From the NCBI RefSeq assembly GCF_025717045.1, contig NZ_JAOVZN010000006.1, forward strand, positions 947,435-1,011,434: 64,000 nucleotides of DNA. Direction: 5' to 3'. A model generated the notes under the pieces. That model was not told where the DNA came from. It did not search any database and saw only the letters and a program-made list of their open reading frames with translations. This DNA comes from Flavobacterium sp. SH_e. Lineage in GTDB: Bacteria; Bacteroidota; Bacteroidia; Flavobacteriales; Flavobacteriaceae. The position numbers were made by a program, and so were the translations under genes. Below, in pieces: positions 28,594-40,716 of the stretch (position 1 is the stretch's first letter; each line of letters starts with the position of its first letter).

Positions 28594-31500
28594 ATGCGTA
28601 AAATTTGTATTTTGTTGCTGGTCTTACTCTGCGGTAATGTTTTGCGCGCACAGGTTACTCCCGCAACACAAGATACAACTAAAACTCAGTTTTCAGTAGG
28701 TAAAATCGAGTTAGAAGATCCTCCAAGTATACTATCGGCGTACAGATACGACCCTATTACTGATCGTTATATCTACACCAATTCTGTTGACGGTTTTTCT
28801 ATCAATTATCCACTAATTTTAACTCCTAAAGAGTATGAAGATTTAGTTTTAAAAGAATCCAGAAGAGATTATTTTAGAAAAAAATCGGATGCCATAGATG
28901 GTAAAAAAGCTGGAGCGGAAGCAGCCAAAAAAGATTTATTGCCAAGATATTACATCAATTCGAGTTTATTCGAAAGTATTTTTGGAAGTAATACCATAGA
29001 TGTAAAACCCACAGGATCAGTAGAAATGGACTTGGGTCTTCGTTATACTAAACAAGATAATCCGTCATTTTCACCTAGAAATAGATCAAGTCTGACTTTT
29101 GATTTCGATCAAAGAATCAGTATGAGTTTAATGGGAAAAATTGGAACTCGTCTTGAAGTAAACGCAAACTACGACACACAATCAACATTTGCTTTTCAAA
29201 ATTTATTCAAACTAGCTTACACACCTTCAGAAGATGATATCGTTCAAAAAGTAGAGGTTGGGAATGTGAGTATGCCTTTAAATAGTACCTTAATTCGTGG
29301 TGCGCAAAGTTTATTTGGGGTTAAAGCACAGCTGCAATTTGGTAAAACAACTGTGACTGGAGTTTTCTCAGAACAAAAGTCTCAAACCAAAAGTATAGTC
29401 GCAGAAGGTGGAGGAACAGTGCAGAACTTTGATTTATTTGCATTAGATTATGATAATGACCGACACTTCTTCTTGTCACAATACTTCAGAAATAAATACG
29501 ATGCTTCTCTTCGAAATTATCCATTAATTGACAGCCGTGTTCAAGTTACAAGGATTGAGGTATGGGTAACCAATAAACAAAATAGAGTAACAACGACGAG
29601 TAATAACTTAAGAAACGTTATTGCACTTCAGGATTTAGGAGAAGGTCAGGTTTCGGGTGTTCCAGATAATGAAGTGGTTGTTATTACAGATCCAACGGGA
29701 TTTTTCAATAATCCTATAGATTCTCCAACAGACAATACAAATAACAAATATGATCCTGCAGCTATTGGAAAAGCAGGAAGTTATTTGAATTCTAATATTA
29801 GAGAAATTGTTACAGCCAAATCTGGATTCAATAATACCAATGTAAACGAAGGTACTGATTACTCAGTTCTTGAAAATGCTAGAAAATTAACTACAAACGA
29901 ATATACATTTAACCCGCAGTTAGGGTATATTTCGTTACAGCAGCGTTTGGCTAATGATGAGATTTTAGCTGTTGCTTTCGAATATACCGTTGGAGGAAAA
30001 GTATACCAAGTCGGAGAATTTGGAAGTGATGGTGTTGATGCAACAGTAGTTACAGGAAATAACAATGCTAACCAAGCAATTGTAACGCAAAGTTTGGTTT
30101 TGAAAATGCTGAAAAGTAGTTTGACTAACGTTAATAATCCGGTTTGGGACTTGATGATGAAAAACGTTTATCAAATTCCTCAAGCTTATCAAATCAAACA
30201 AGAAGATTTTAGACTTAACATTCTTTATACAGATCCTTCGCCAATAAATTATATTACGCCAGTAACAGGAACTACATTCCCAACAAATCCTGCTCCAGAT
30301 GATAAAGTAGAACAAACGCCATTATTGAATGTTTTTAATCTTGACCGTTTAAATTACAATAACGATCCTCAAACTGGAGGAGATGGATTCTTTGATTATG
30401 TTCCTGGGGTAACTGTCGATGTACAAAATGCCCGAATTATTTTTACAACAAAAGAGCCATTTGGAGAACTTTTGTTTAGAAAATTACAGAACTCAGGTTC
30501 GGGTGAAAATTATAATGATCCAAACTCGTACAATGCCAATCAGAAGAAATATGTGTTTAGAAACATGTATAAAAATACTCAGGCGGGAGCTTTACAGGAT
30601 AGTGATAAAAACAAATTTTTATTACGAGGAAAATACAAATCTTCAGGTAGTAGCGGTATTCCAATTGGAGCCTTCAACGTTCCTCAAGGATCTGTTGTTG
30701 TAACTGCTGCAGGAAGGGTTTTAGTCGAAGGTATTGACTACAGTGTAGATTACCAATTGGGGAGAGTACAGATTTTGGATCCTTCATTGCAAGCTTCAAA
30801 TACGCCAATCGAGGTTTCGTTAGAGAACAACTCTATCTTTGGTCAGCAGACAAGAAGATTTATGGGAGTAAATGTTGAACATAAAATCTCTGATAAATTT
30901 GTTGTTGGCGGGACTTTATTAAAAATGACAGAGCGTCCTTTTACTCAAAAATCAAGTTACGGGCAAGAATCTGTAAATAATACTATTTTTGGTTTCAACG
31001 GAAATTATGCGACAGAAGTTCCATTCTTAACAAGACTGGCTAACAAATTGCCAAATATTGATACAGATGTTCCTTCTAATCTTTCAATTCGTGGAGAAGT
31101 TGCATTTTTAAAACCAGATGCACCAAAAGCAAGTGATTTTGAAGGAGAGGCAACTATTTATATCGATGATTTTGAAGGATCTCAAACAACAATTGATATG
31201 AGATCTGCGTATGCTTGGAGTTTGGCTTCAACACCATTTATTAATTCAGCGACAGATAATACTTTTAATGCTAGTTCAAATACATTAGAGTATGGTTATA
31301 AACGTGCAAAATTAGCTTGGTATACTATTGATCCTATTTTCTATTCGTCAAAGCCATCTGGGATTTCAAATGATGATTTATCATTAAATTCAACCAGAAG
31401 AATTTACAGTAGAGAGCTTTATCCAAATACAGATATTGCACAGGGACAGATTCAGGTTGTAAATACTCTTGATTTAACGTATTATCCATCAGATAGAGGA

Positions 31501-34500
31501 CCTTATAATAATAATCCAAATTTTGCGACAAGTAATCCATCTACTAACTTTGGTGGAATTATGCGTGCCTTGAATTCTACAAACTTTGAGCAGGGTAACG
31601 TAGAATACATTCAGTTCTGGGTACTTGATCCTTATGTTGGAAATGGAGAAGCACAGCCAAGTAACGTTGGTAAGATTTATTTCAATTTAGGTGAAGTTTC
31701 TGAGGATGTTCTAAAGGACGGAAGAAAACAATATGAAAATGGTTTAGGGCCAGATCAGATAATGGTAAATCCTCAGCCACTTTGGGGAGATGTTCCGGCT
31801 TCTCAGTCATTAATTTATGCATTTGATACTAATCCAGATAATCGTAAAAATCAAGACGTTGGTTTAGACGGTTTGCCAGATGCTAAAGAGGCATCAGTTT
31901 ATACCAATTATGCAGGTGAAGCGGATCCTGCAGCTGATAACTATATTTATTATTTAAATACAGATGGAGGTGTTTTGGAGCGTTATAAAAGATATAATGG
32001 AACTGAGAACAACTCTGCTGTAAGTGTTGATGATCCAAATCGCGGTTCTACAACTCTTCCAGACGTTGAAGATATCAATCGTGATAATACCATGAGTACA
32101 ATCAATGCGTATTATGAATACAGTATTGATTTAAAACCAGGAATGCAGGTAGGGGAAAATTATATTAGTGATATTCGTGAACCAGAAGATGTAGGTAATG
32201 TAGAATTGCCAAACGGATCTACTACGCGAGCAAGATGGATTCAGTTTAAGATTCCTGTTTCGCAGCCTAAAAACACCATTGGAAATATTACCGATTTTAG
32301 ATCGATTCGTTTCATGCGTATGTTTATGACTGGATTTAATGATCAAATGACAGTTCGTTTTGGAGCTTTAGATTTAGTTCGAGGAGAATGGAGAAGATAT
32401 ACAGGAACATTAGATGCTACTGACACAAATCCTGATGATGACGGAACTGAATTTGACGTTGCGGCGGTAAATATCCAAGAAAACAGTACAAAATGTCCTG
32501 TGAACTATGTTATTCCTCCAGGAGTTCAAAGAGAGCAATTGTATAATAATAATACAATTATTAACCAAAATGAGCAGTCGTTAGCGGTTAGAGTAGGCGG
32601 TACAGGATTACAATATCAAGATTCTAGAGCAGTTTTCAAAAATGTAAGTGTTGACATGCGTCAGTACAAAAAATTGAAAATGTTCCTTCACGCCGAATCG
32701 CTTCCAAGTGAAAATCCTCTTTTGGATGACGAAATGATTGGATTTATCCGTTTTGGTAACGATTTTACGCAAAACTTTTACCAAATTGAAATTCCTTTAA
32801 AAGTAACAACAACTGGAGGTTCTTGTACCATAAGTCCAAACCAAGTTTGGCTAGATGAAAATAATATTGATTTAGCGCTTGATTTATTGACGCGAATGAA
32901 AATTAAAGGAATGTCTGTTGATATTAATTCTGGTAAAAGAGATGTTAATGGAATTTATTATCCAGATGATGACCCAGATTTAATTCCAAGTGGAGGTGAT
33001 GGTGACAGCAAATTAAGATTAGGTATTAAAGGAAATCCAAATTTTGGTTTAGTACGAAATTTAATGGTCGGAGTAAAAAGTGCTGCCGATCATAAAGATA
33101 TTAAAGGAGAGGTTTGGTTTAATGAGCTTCGCATGTCTGATTTGGAGAACAAAGGAGGTATGGCTGCTTTATTAAATGTTGATACCAACATGGCCGATTT
33201 GATGACATTATCTGCTTCAGGTAAAAAAAGTACAATTGGTTTTGGTTCTCTAGAACAAGGTGCCAATGAAAGAGATCGTGAAGATATTCAGCAGTATAAT
33301 ATCGTAACTAATATTAATTTAGGAAAATTACTTCCTCAAAGATGGGGAATTAATCTTCCGTTTAATTATGCAATTGGTGAAGAGATCATTACGCCAGAAT
33401 ATGATCCGTTTAATCAGGATATTAAGCTAGATCAATTAATTGCTGAAACAACAGACCCTGCAGAAAAAGACAATATAAGAACGCGTGCAATAGATTATAC
33501 TAAGCGTAAAAGTATCAACTTTATTGGGGTAAGAAAAGACAGAGCGCCAGAGCAAAAACCTCACGTATATGATGTGGAGAATTTTACATTCTCTCAGTCA
33601 TATAATCAGGTTGAGCGTCATGATTATGAAGTAGAAGATTACGAAGATGAACAATCTAATACTTCGGTGAATTATGCTTATACATTTCAGCCTAAAGAAG
33701 TAGTTCCTTTTAAGCAAACCAAATTCATGAAAACAAGTGAATATTGGAAACTATTAAGCGATTTTAATTTTAACTACCTGCCGTCGAATGTATCTTTTAA
33801 TACCAATATTTTAAGACAAAGCAACCGTCAGCAATATAGACAAGTTGATGTAGAAGGTATAGGTCTTGATCCTCTGTATAGAAGAAATTTTGCATTTAAT
33901 TATCAGTACGGTTTTGGATTTAATTTGACGAAATCATTGAAATTAAATTATACAGCAGCATCTAACAATATCGTAAGAAACTTTTTGAATGACGATAATA
34001 CGCCAAAAGAAGACTTCAATATCTGGGATGACTATTTGGACATTGGTATACCAAATCAGCATTTACAGCAATTGGTTTTGAATTATGATATTCCAATTAA
34101 TAAAATTCCAATTTTTAGTTTTGTAAAAGCCACTTATTCGTATACGGCTGATTACAATTGGCAAAGATCATCAACTGCACTTTCTCAATATGTTGACGAA
34201 AATGGAGTGTCGTGGGATTTAGGAAATACAGTTCAGAATGCGAATTCGAATACTTTTTCAACGACATTAAATATGAATACGCTGTATAAATATTTAGGAT
34301 TGACACCAGGTTCAAAACCAGCTGCAAAAGCAAAACCAGCTGCTCCGCCAAAACCAGGTGAAAAAATTGTAAATACAGCCAAACCTGTAACAAGTAGTAA
34401 TCCTTTTTATGATGGTTTAATTGGAGTTTTGACGAGTATTAAGAATGTTCAAATTAACTATACTAAAAACAGTGGTACAGTTTTACCGGGATATATTCCT

Positions 34501-35814
34501 GGAGTAGGTTTCTTTGGAACATCTAAACCTTCATTAGGATTCGTTTTTGGTAGCCAAGATGATGTACGTTTCGAAGCAGCTAAAAATGGATGGTTGACGA
34601 GTTATCAAAATTTCAATCAAAATTTTACACAGGTAAGCAATAAGCTTTTGAAAATAACAGCAAATGTTGATTTGTTCCCAGACTTAAAAATTGATTTGGC
34701 GATGGATCGCGCTTATTCTGAAAATTCATCAGAACAATATAGCGTTGATCCCGCAACAGGGCAATATTTGCCTTTGTCGCCATATACCTATGGAATGTTT
34801 TCTATTTCGACAGTCTTGATTAAAACTTCTTTTTCTACGAGTACAGAAACAGAATCTGCGGCATTTGATGATTTTAGAAATAATCGATTGACTATTGCCA
34901 ATCGTTTGGCAGAACAGCATTATGGTGGGGCAGCAATTCCTAGATATGGTGATGCAAATAATCCAATTCCAGATGAATCTGATCCAAATTATAAAATTTA
35001 TTCATCAAACGTTGGTTATCCAATTGGTTTCTCAAAAAGCAATCAAGCAGTTTTATTGCCATCATTCTTGGCGGCATATACGGGAGCAAATGCTTCAAAT
35101 AGTTCGACAGATATTTTTAGAAGTTTCCCTATTCCGAACTGGAGTGTGAAATACAACGGATTAATGCGTTACAAATATTTTAAAGATCATTTTAGACGTT
35201 TTTCATTGCAGCATAATTATAGAGCTTCTTATACAATTAGTCAATTTAGATCAAATTTTGACTATTATGAAACTCCGGGAGGTCAGGATGTGAATACAAA
35301 TTTCTATAACAAAACGATCATGTCAAATGTGAATTTAGTAGAACAATTTAGTCCACTAATTAGAGTAGACTTCGAGCTGAAAAATTCATTCCGTTTGCTA
35401 ACAGAAATTAAGAAGGACCGTGCCTTGTCTATGAGTTTTGACAATAACTTGTTGACAGAGGTTAAAGGAATTGAATATGTTGTTGGAATGGGGTACCGTT
35501 TTAAAGATGTAATTATCTCTTCTAGACTTGCAGATAATCCAACAGGAATTATAAAAAGCGATATAAATCTGAAGGCCGATTTCTCATATAGAAACAATGC
35601 GACTTTGGTTCGATATTTAGATTACGATAATAATCAGCTGGCAGCAGGACAGAATATATGGACTTTAAAAGTGTCAGCAGATTATGCTTTCAGTAAAAAC
35701 TTAACCGCAATATTCTATTATGACCATTCGTTCTCGAAAGCAGTTATCTCAACTTCATTTCCTTTAACGAATATTAGATCAGGTTTCACACTTCGTTATA
35801 ATTTTGGAAATTAA
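28594..35814 (+). CDS. sprA: Type IX secretion translocon SprA
   Basis: SprA (Sov in Porphyromonas) is the very large outer-membrane barrel of the type IX secretion system, needed in Flavobacterium for secretion of adhesins, chitinase and for gliding. 2406 residues, family length. Signal peptide [20 protein letters not shown]; family-typical segments include the N-terminal [47 protein letters not shown], and [17 protein letters not shown] short Ala/Pro/Lys-rich linker ([17 protein letters not shown]) lies near residue 1910. The C-terminus ends in aromatic-rich beta strands (LRYNFGN) as expected for a barrel. Downstream are gcvH, a VanZ-like gene, deoC and remB, the same order as in F. johnsoniae. 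Confidence 0.97.
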   Translation: MRKICILLLVLLCGNVLRAQVTPATQDTTKTQFSVGKIELEDPPSILSAYRYDPITDRYIYTNSVDGFSINYPLILTPKEYEDLVLKESRRDYFRKKSDAIDGKKAGAEAAKKDLLPRYYINSSLFESIFGSNTIDVKPTGSVEMDLGLRYTKQDNPSFSPRNRSSLTFDFDQRISMSLMGKIGTRLEVNANYDTQSTFAFQNLFKLAYTPSEDDIVQKVEVGNVSMPLNSTLIRGAQSLFGVKAQLQFGKTTVTGVFSEQKSQTKSIVAEGGGTVQNFDLFALDYDNDRHFFLSQYFRNKYDASLRNYPLIDSRVQVTRIEVWVTNKQNRVTTTSNNLRNVIALQDLGEGQVSGVPDNEVVVITDPTGFFNNPIDSPTDNTNNKYDPAAIGKAGSYLNSNIREIVTAKSGFNNTNVNEGTDYSVLENARKLTTNEYTFNPQLGYISLQQRLANDEILAVAFEYTVGGKVYQVGEFGSDGVDATVVTGNNNANQAIVTQSLVLKMLKSSLTNVNNPVWDLMMKNVYQIPQAYQIKQEDFRLNILYTDPSPINYITPVTGTTFPTNPAPDDKVEQTPLLNVFNLDRLNYNNDPQTGGDGFFDYVPGVTVDVQNARIIFTTKEPFGELLFRKLQNSGSGENYNDPNSYNANQKKYVFRNMYKNTQAGALQDSDKNKFLLRGKYKSSGSSGIPIGAFNVPQGSVVVTAAGRVLVEGIDYSVDYQLGRVQILDPSLQASNTPIEVSLENNSIFGQQTRRFMGVNVEHKISDKFVVGGTLLKMTERPFTQKSSYGQESVNNTIFGFNGNYATEVPFLTRLANKLPNIDTDVPSNLSIRGEVAFLKPDAPKASDFEGEATIYIDDFEGSQTTIDMRSAYAWSLASTPFINSATDNTFNASSNTLEYGYKRAKLAWYTIDPIFYSSKPSGISNDDLSLNSTRRIYSRELYPNTDIAQGQIQVVNTLDLTYYPSDRGPYNNNPNFATSNPSTNFGGIMRALNSTNFEQGNVEYIQFWVLDPYVGNGEAQPSNVGKIYFNLGEVSEDVLKDGRKQYENGLGPDQIMVNPQPLWGDVPASQSLIYAFDTNPDNRKNQDVGLDGLPDAKEASVYTNYAGEADPAADNYIYYLNTDGGVLERYKRYNGTENNSAVSVDDPNRGSTTLPDVEDINRDNTMSTINAYYEYSIDLKPGMQVGENYISDIREPEDVGNVELPNGSTTRARWIQFKIPVSQPKNTIGNITDFRSIRFMRMFMTGFNDQMTVRFGALDLVRGEWRRYTGTLDATDTNPDDDGTEFDVAAVNIQENSTKCPVNYVIPPGVQREQLYNNNTIINQNEQSLAVRVGGTGLQYQDSRAVFKNVSVDMRQYKKLKMFLHAESLPSENPLLDDEMIGFIRFGNDFTQNFYQIEIPLKVTTTGGSCTISPNQVWLDENNIDLALDLLTRMKIKGMSVDINSGKRDVNGIYYPDDDPDLIPSGGDGDSKLRLGIKGNPNFGLVRNLMVGVKSAADHKDIKGEVWFNELRMSDLENKGGMAALLNVDTNMADLMTLSASGKKSTIGFGSLEQGANERDREDIQQYNIVTNINLGKLLPQRWGINLPFNYAIGEEIITPEYDPFNQDIKLDQLIAETTDPAEKDNIRTRAIDYTKRKSINFIGVRKDRAPEQKPHVYDVENFTFSQSYNQVERHDYEVEDYEDEQSNTSVNYAYTFQPKEVVPFKQTKFMKTSEYWKLLSDFNFNYLPSNVSFNTNILRQSNRQQYRQVDVEGIGLDPLYRRNFAFNYQYGFGFNLTKSLKLNYTAASNNIVRNFLNDDNTPKEDFNIWDDYLDIGIPNQHLQQLVLNYDIPINKIPIFSFVKATYSYTADYNWQRSSTALSQYVDENGVSWDLGNTVQNANSNTFSTTLNMNTLYKYLGLTPGSKPAAKAKPAAPPKPGEKIVNTAKPVTSSNPFYDGLIGVLTSIKNVQINYTKNSGTVLPGYIPGVGFFGTSKPSLGFVFGSQDDVRFEAAKNGWLTSYQNFNQNFTQVSNKLLKITANVDLFPDLKIDLAMDRAYSENSSEQYSVDPATGQYLPLSPYTYGMFSISTVLIKTSFSTSTETESAAFDDFRNNRLTIANRLAEQHYGGAAIPRYGDANNPIPDESDPNYKIYSSNVGYPIGFSKSNQAVLLPSFLAAYTGANASNSSTDIFRSFPIPNWSVKYNGLMRYKYFKDHFRRFSLQHNYRASYTISQFRSNFDYYETPGGQDVNTNFYNKTIMSNVNLVEQFSPLIRVDFELKNSFRLLTEIKKDRALSMSFDNNLLTEVKGIEYVVGMGYRFKDVIISSRLADNPTGIIKSDINLKADFSYRNNATLVRYLDYDNNQLAAGQNIWTLKVSADYAFSKNLTAIFYYDHSFSKAVISTSFPLTNIRSGFTLRYNFGN

Positions 35815-35849
35815 TTTGGGTTTCTAAACTAGATTTATTAGAAGATTAT

Positions 35850-35857
35850 TACATTTG
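35850..35857 (+). promoter_or_regulatory. -7 promoter element of gcvH
   Basis: TACATTTG matches TAnnTTTG, 40 bp upstream of the gcvH ATG. Confidence 0.5.
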
Positions 35858-35897
35858 TGGCTTAAATTTTAAATTATCAATTTTCAAACATACTATT

Positions 35898-36278
35898 ATG
35901 AGCATACCAGCAAATTTAAAGTACACAAAAGATCACGAATGGGTTAGCATCGAAGGAGATGTTGCGACTGTAGGAATTACTCATTTTGCACAAAAAGAGT
36001 TAGGAGATATCGTGTATGTTGAGGTAGAAACTTTAGATCAGACACTTTCAAAAGATGAGGTTTTTGGAACTGTTGAGGCTGTAAAAACAGTTTCAGATTT
36101 ATTTTTACCATTAACAGGTGAAATCATTGCTTTTAATGAAGATTTAGAAAGTGCTCCTGAAACTGTAAATTCAGATCCTTATGGAGCTGGATGGATGATT
36201 AAAGTAAAAATTGCTGATGTGTCAGAAATTGATTCTTTATTATCAGCTGATGACTATAAACAATTAATCGGTGCCTAA
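35898..36278 (+). CDS. gcvH: Glycine cleavage system H protein
   Basis: Lipoyl carrier of the glycine cleavage system. 126 residues, family length. The lipoylated Lys lies in [33 protein letters not shown] and [14 protein letters not shown] are also typical. The stop codon overlaps the GTG start of the next gene by 8 bp. The other glycine cleavage genes are not in the window. Confidence 0.96.
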   Translation: MSIPANLKYTKDHEWVSIEGDVATVGITHFAQKELGDIVYVEVETLDQTLSKDEVFGTVEAVKTVSDLFLPLTGEIIAFNEDLESAPETVNSDPYGAGWMIKVKIADVSEIDSLLSADDYKQLIGA

Positions 36279-36654
36279 ACAGCTGCTTTTAATTTGGGCC
36301 ATTATCTGTACAGGGATCATTAGTTATTTTTGTCTTACAGATTCAGGTAACTTACCTGCAGTTAGTATCCCAAGTATTGATAAAATTGTACATTTCTGTT
36401 TTCATTTTGGATTTACAATTTCTTGGATTTTGTTTTTCAAAAAAGAATTAAAAGGAAAAGAAGCAGATGATTATAAAGCCTATTTAATTTCCTTTATATT
36501 TTCTGTTTTTTTCGGAATTACAATCGAAATCCTGCAAAGTGCTCTTACTGTGACTAGAGCTTCAGATGTTGCTGATGTTTTGGCGAATACACTTGGTGCC
36601 TTTGTAGCAGTCTTTTCTGCAATCGGATTTAAAAAGCAAATCGATAAAATTTAA
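36271..36654 (+). CDS. VanZ-family membrane protein
   Basis: 127 residues with about four membrane segments and the VanZ-like pattern [22 protein letters not shown]...[29 protein letters not shown]. The start is a GTG at 36271 inside the gcvH end; the protein contains no internal Met, so this start is well supported. Function in this setting is not known; VanZ itself gives low-level teicoplanin resistance. The unbroken order with sprA and remB is not evidence of a role in motility. Confidence 0.85.
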   Translation: MPKQLLLIWAIICTGIISYFCLTDSGNLPAVSIPSIDKIVHFCFHFGFTISWILFFKKELKGKEADDYKAYLISFIFSVFFGITIEILQSALTVTRASDVADVLANTLGAFVAVFSAIGFKKQIDKI

Positions 36655-36661
36655 TATTAAG

Positions 36662-36685
36662 ACCCACTTCGGTGGGTTTTTTTTT
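36662..36685 (+). terminator. Terminator after the VanZ-family gene
   Basis: ACCCAC and GTGGGT pair around a TTCG tetraloop, followed by about nine T. Confidence 0.9.
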
Positions 36686-36733
36686 ACAAGAAAATGAAGT
36701 GCTCAAAAAGCTGTGTTTTTTCAATATAAAATG

Positions 36734-36741
36734 TACTTTTG
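36734..36741 (+). promoter_or_regulatory. -7 promoter element of deoC
   Basis: TACTTTTG matches TAnnTTTG and lies 27 bp upstream of the ATG at 36769. The TTG that opens the longer frame at 36739 is the end of this element. Confidence 0.5.
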
Positions 36742-36768
36742 TGCTGGTTTTCTGCAACTTCTATCAAA

Positions 36769-37512
36769 ATGAATGTAAAGCAATATTTGGACTCAACGTA
36801 TTTAAAAACTGCATCGCAAGCTGGTCTTTCGGAAGCAGAAAATACTCTTGTGGTTAAAAATGCTATTGCCGAAGCAATTCAAGAAGGATTTAAACTCATT
36901 ATGATTCGACCAGAATATGTTTCTCTGGCAAAAAAAATGATAGTTGAAGCCAACTCGGTTTTGTTGGTAGGAACAGTAATTGATTTTCCAGAAGGAAAGT
37001 CAAGTCTTGAAACCAAAATTAAAGAAGCAAACGAAGCTATTACGAATGGAGCTGATGATTTAGATTTTGTGTGTAATTACGAAGCATTTAAGAGCGGTGA
37101 TCTTGATTTAGTAAAAAAAGAAATCTTAATTGGAACCCAAATTGGTTTAGCGAATGATAAAACAGTTAAATGGATTATCGAAGTTGCAGCTTTGACAGAT
37201 AAAGAAATTATTCAGTTATCTGCCTTGATTAAAAATGTTGTGGTTTCTAATTTTAAAGAAGATGATTTTGATTCTGTGTTTGTAAAATCTTCAACAGGCT
37301 TTTATAATACAGACAATGGTCTTCCAAACGGAGCTACGGTACCAGCAATAATTATGATGCTTGAAAATGTTTCTCCTCTTCCAGTAAAAGCGGCGGGAGG
37401 TGTTCGTTCATTTGAAGAAGCTTCAGAAATGATTCGTTTAGGAGTTAAGCGAATCGGAACTTCAGCTGCAAAAGCAATTGCAAATGGAGAAATTTCCCCA
37501 AATCAATATTAA
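36769..37512 (+). CDS. deoC: Deoxyribose-phosphate aldolase
   Basis: Splits deoxyribose 5-phosphate into glyceraldehyde 3-phosphate and acetaldehyde in deoxynucleoside catabolism. From the ATG at 36769 it has 247 residues. The Schiff-base Lys lies in VFVKSSTGF, and the second active-site Lys in VKAAGGVRSFEEA; TVIDFPEGKSSLETK is also characteristic. The TTG 30 bp upstream lies in the promoter and is rejected. Followed after 19 bp by remB. Confidence 0.95.
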   Translation: MNVKQYLDSTYLKTASQAGLSEAENTLVVKNAIAEAIQEGFKLIMIRPEYVSLAKKMIVEANSVLLVGTVIDFPEGKSSLETKIKEANEAITNGADDLDFVCNYEAFKSGDLDLVKKEILIGTQIGLANDKTVKWIIEVAALTDKEIIQLSALIKNVVVSNFKEDDFDSVFVKSSTGFYNTDNGLPNGATVPAIIMMLENVSPLPVKAAGGVRSFEEASEMIRLGVKRIGTSAAKAIANGEISPNQY

Positions 37513-37531
37513 ATAAATACCCATATTTTAA

Positions 37532-39655
37532 GTGAATAAGTTTTTTTTGTCCTTTGTTTTAATTTTTTCATTCTTTATTGTCTCTTCTCAGCAAAATGGG
37601 AGTTCTTCCGTTCAGCCTGGTTTTACGGCAGAAATGTTTCCGGTTTTTCCAAATTGCGAAAATTTGGAAGGTAAAAAATTAGAAAATTGTTTTTATAAAG
37701 AAGTTCAGGATTTTGTGTTTAACAATTTTCAAGTTCCAGAAAATTTAAAACAAAACAATTATAAAGGAGAAGTAAAAGTACTTTTTGAAGTTAATGCTGA
37801 GGGTGAATTTAAAGTAATTTATGTTTCTGCAGGAAATGAAGAATTGTCTGAAGAAGCAAAACGTGTGTTTGGAGCATTTCCGAAGATAAAACCCTCAACT
37901 TATAATGGAAAGCCAACATATTCTAAATATACTATTTCTATTGATATTCCGCTAAAAAGTTCAGAGCAGATTGCTGCAGAAGCTTTAGCAGCTGCTGAAA
38001 TCTTAAAACCAGTTGAAAAACCAATGACTGAGCTGGATAGTATAGTGTATAAAAAATACAATAATCCAGAATTTGAAAGCCATTTAAATATTCCATTTTC
38101 ACATAGTTATTATGCTCAGTTTGATGCAGCGATGAATCAAGTGGGAAGTAATAATCATACAGCATCTAAACCGTATACTTATGCGGAGGTTTCTAAATAT
38201 TATAATCTAAAGGCAGTTAACGAGTCATTGCAAAAAAAGACTTCGACTTGGCTGGGAAGAAAATGGTGGAACGAAAACCTAGTTCAGATTCAGGGAGAAG
38301 ATTATTGGCTAGCTTTGAATTCGATTGTTGATTTGCAATTAGGAAAAGCTTCAGATCTTGATGCTTCTTATACATATGTAAATACAAGAGCATTAAATTT
38401 TAGAGGAGGTTTAGGAAAACAAATAAATTTTACTACTACATTTTTTGAAAGCCAAGGTAGATTTGCTGGTTATTTTAATGATTATGCAGAATCAATTAAA
38501 CCATCAGGAGGAAATCCTGCAATAATACCAGGGATTGGAATTGCAAAACGATTTAAAACTGATGCTTATGATTTTCCTTTAGCTGAGGCAAATATTACTT
38601 TTGCTCCAAGTAAGTTTTTTGACTTTCAATTGGGTTATGGCAGAAATTTTATAGGAGATGGTTATCGTTCTTTGCTTGAAAGTGATGGAGCGAGTCCTTA
38701 TCCATACTTTAAGATTAATACTAATTTTTGGAAAATTAAATATACCAACACTTATATGTGGATGAAAGATGTTCGTCCAGATGTAACTGCTGAAAAAACA
38801 TATGCTACAAAATTTATGGCAAACCACTATTTGAGCTGGAATGTCTCTAATAGATTGAATTTAGGATTCTTTGAATCTGTGGTTTGGGCAGATACTAATA
38901 ATAGAGGCTTCGATGCGAACTTTATAAATCCAATTATTTTTTATCGTGCCGTAGAATTTGGATCTTCATCTAAAAGCGGAAATGCACTTTTAGGATTAAC
39001 AGGTAAATATAAATGGAATAACAGTGTAAATCTGTACTCTCAATTTTTGATTGATGAATTTTCTGTGTCTGATGTTGGAGCAGGAAATCAAAGCTGGAAA
39101 AATAAATTTGGATTTCAGTTAGGTGCAAAATATTTCAATGCATTCAACGTAAAAGATTTGTTATTGCAAGTTGAATGGAATAGTGTGCGTCCTTACGTAT
39201 ATTCTCATAGTTCTGTTATTACAAATTATGGGCATAATAACCAGAGTGTAGGGCATCAATGGGGAGGTAATTTTAGAGAGCTTGTTGCAATTGCCCGTTA
39301 CCATAAAGGGCGTTGGCTAGCAGATGCTAAATTTACAGTTGGAACCAGAGGTTTAGATTTTGATACTGCTGAAGACTCCTATAATTATGGAGGCAATATT
39401 TATAAAAGTTATGACGAAAATAGACCTTATGATACAGGTGTAAAAATAGGGCAGGGGAATAAAACAAGTGTTTTTATTGCAGATATCCAAGGAGGTTATT
39501 TAATTAACCCAATGACCAATTTAAAATTATTCGGAAGTCTAATTTATAGAAATTTTGATCCTACTCAGGAAACAGCTACGACTTTTAAGCAAAATACGAC
39601 TTGGTTTAGCATAGGTTTACGTTCAGATATTTTCAACTGGTATTTTGACTACTAG
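37532..39655 (+). CDS. remB: Gliding motility outer membrane protein RemB
   Basis: RemB is a mobile cell-surface protein of the F. johnsoniae gliding machinery; I assign it from sequence and from its position after sprA, gcvH, vanZ-like and deoC. 707 residues with a GTG start, signal peptide ending FIVSSQ, a domain of about 100 residues (FPNCENLEGKKLENCFYKEVQDFVFNNFQVPENLK...VKVLFEVNAEGEF) resembling the TonB C-terminal fold, and then a beta-rich C-terminal region of about 480 residues with the aromatic strands and final YFDY of an outer-membrane barrel, similar to capsule-assembly Wzi-type proteins. No terminator is visible after it. Confidence 0.85.
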   Translation: MNKFFLSFVLIFSFFIVSSQQNGSSSVQPGFTAEMFPVFPNCENLEGKKLENCFYKEVQDFVFNNFQVPENLKQNNYKGEVKVLFEVNAEGEFKVIYVSAGNEELSEEAKRVFGAFPKIKPSTYNGKPTYSKYTISIDIPLKSSEQIAAEALAAAEILKPVEKPMTELDSIVYKKYNNPEFESHLNIPFSHSYYAQFDAAMNQVGSNNHTASKPYTYAEVSKYYNLKAVNESLQKKTSTWLGRKWWNENLVQIQGEDYWLALNSIVDLQLGKASDLDASYTYVNTRALNFRGGLGKQINFTTTFFESQGRFAGYFNDYAESIKPSGGNPAIIPGIGIAKRFKTDAYDFPLAEANITFAPSKFFDFQLGYGRNFIGDGYRSLLESDGASPYPYFKINTNFWKIKYTNTYMWMKDVRPDVTAEKTYATKFMANHYLSWNVSNRLNLGFFESVVWADTNNRGFDANFINPIIFYRAVEFGSSSKSGNALLGLTGKYKWNNSVNLYSQFLIDEFSVSDVGAGNQSWKNKFGFQLGAKYFNAFNVKDLLLQVEWNSVRPYVYSHSSVITNYGHNNQSVGHQWGGNFRELVAIARYHKGRWLADAKFTVGTRGLDFDTAEDSYNYGGNIYKSYDENRPYDTGVKIGQGNKTSVFIADIQGGYLINPMTNLKLFGSLIYRNFDPTQETATTFKQNTTWFSIGLRSDIFNWYFDY

Positions 39656-39769
39656 TTTTTAATAAGATTTTTCAAAACAATAGTGTTAAAGATTTACAAG
39701 TTCTTATTTTATGCAGGGTTTATTAAAAAAAATCTATTTTTATAGGTCTATATTCTACAATCTAATTTG

Positions 39770-39777
39770 TACATTTG
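39770..39777 (+). promoter_or_regulatory. -7 promoter element of the oxidase assembly operon
   Basis: TACATTTG matches TAnnTTTG, upstream of the haem O synthase gene. The longest frame would start three bases upstream of this element, which rules that start out. Confidence 0.5.
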
Positions 39778-39811
39778 CAGCACTCAAAAAAAATACACAA
39801 AATACACTAGA

Positions 39812-40714
39812 TTGAACACTGCAAAAAATACATTATCAATCAAATCAATATTTCTAGATTTTAAAGAGATTACTAAAGCTGGTCTGGCTATTAGTGTGTT
39901 GTTTTCTTCTATTGCGGGATATTTGTTAGGAGTAGATTCTGAACACCCTTTTAAATGGGGCGTTTTAGCTGTTTTGGCAGTTGGCGGTTACTGTATGGTG
40001 GGGGCTTCAAATGCTTTTAATCAAGTAATTGAGAAAGATATTGATTCTTTAATGGATCGCACTAAAAATCGTCCAGTGCCATCAGGGCGTATGTCTCCAA
40101 GATTAGCTTTGCTAGTAGCAAGTTTGTTAACTATTTTAGGGATTGCACTTCTTTATACTATAAATGCTAAGTCAGCAATGTTTGCTGCAATTTCTATATT
40201 TCTTTATACAAGTGTATATACGCCATTAAAAACAGTAACTTCGTTGTCTGTTTTTGTTGGAGCTTTTCCTGGAGCAATTCCGTTTATGCTGGGCTGGGTA
40301 GCTGCAACTGGCGAATTTGGTATTGAAGCAGGTACTTTATTCTTGATTCAATTCTTTTGGCAGTTTCCTCATTTTTGGTCTATTGGGTGGTTTTTGTATG
40401 AAGACTACGAAAAAGCAGGAATTTTTATGCTTCCAACTGGTAAAAAAGATAATGGAACGGCATTACAGATAATATTGTATACAATTTGGCTAATAATAGC
40501 GTCATTATTGCCTATGTTAGGTTTTACAGGACAATTGTTTATTTCTCCAATTGCAGCTGTTCTTGTATTTCTTTTAGGAATTTGGATGCTTTTCTATGCA
40601 GTTAAACTGTATCAGTTAAGAACTGCAAAAGCGGCAAGGACATTAATGCTAGTAAGTGTGTCTTATATATCGCTTTTACAAATTGTATTTATAGTAGATA
40701 AATTTTTAAGATAG
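39812..40714 (+). CDS. ctaB: Haem O synthase (protohaem IX farnesyltransferase)
   Basis: Membrane prenyltransferase that adds a farnesyl group to haem B for the oxidase. About 300 residues with seven to nine transmembrane helices. The polyprenyl-binding motif is AFNQVIEKDIDSLMDRTKNRPVPSGR, with the second aspartate-containing loop near YEDYEKAGIFMLP. The start is uncertain: the frame has no ATG before the first helix; TTG at 39812 gives MNTAKNTLSIKSIFLDFKEITKAGLA, which fits the family, and lies about 35 bp after the promoter. First gene of an operon with subunits III and IV of the oxidase. Confidence 0.9.
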   Translation: MNTAKNTLSIKSIFLDFKEITKAGLAISVLFSSIAGYLLGVDSEHPFKWGVLAVLAVGGYCMVGASNAFNQVIEKDIDSLMDRTKNRPVPSGRMSPRLALLVASLLTILGIALLYTINAKSAMFAAISIFLYTSVYTPLKTVTSLSVFVGAFPGAIPFMLGWVAATGEFGIEAGTLFLIQFFWQFPHFWSIGWFLYEDYEKAGIFMLPTGKKDNGTALQIILYTIWLIIASLLPMLGFTGQLFISPIAAVLVFLLGIWMLFYAVKLYQLRTAKAARTLMLVSVSYISLLQIVFIVDKFLR

Positions 40715-40716
40715 TT

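Noticed and set aside
36271-36654. The VanZ-like gene as an antibiotic resistance gene.
   Set aside because: VanZ-type proteins are widespread membrane proteins. Without vanHAX genes the context gives no support for glycopeptide resistance.
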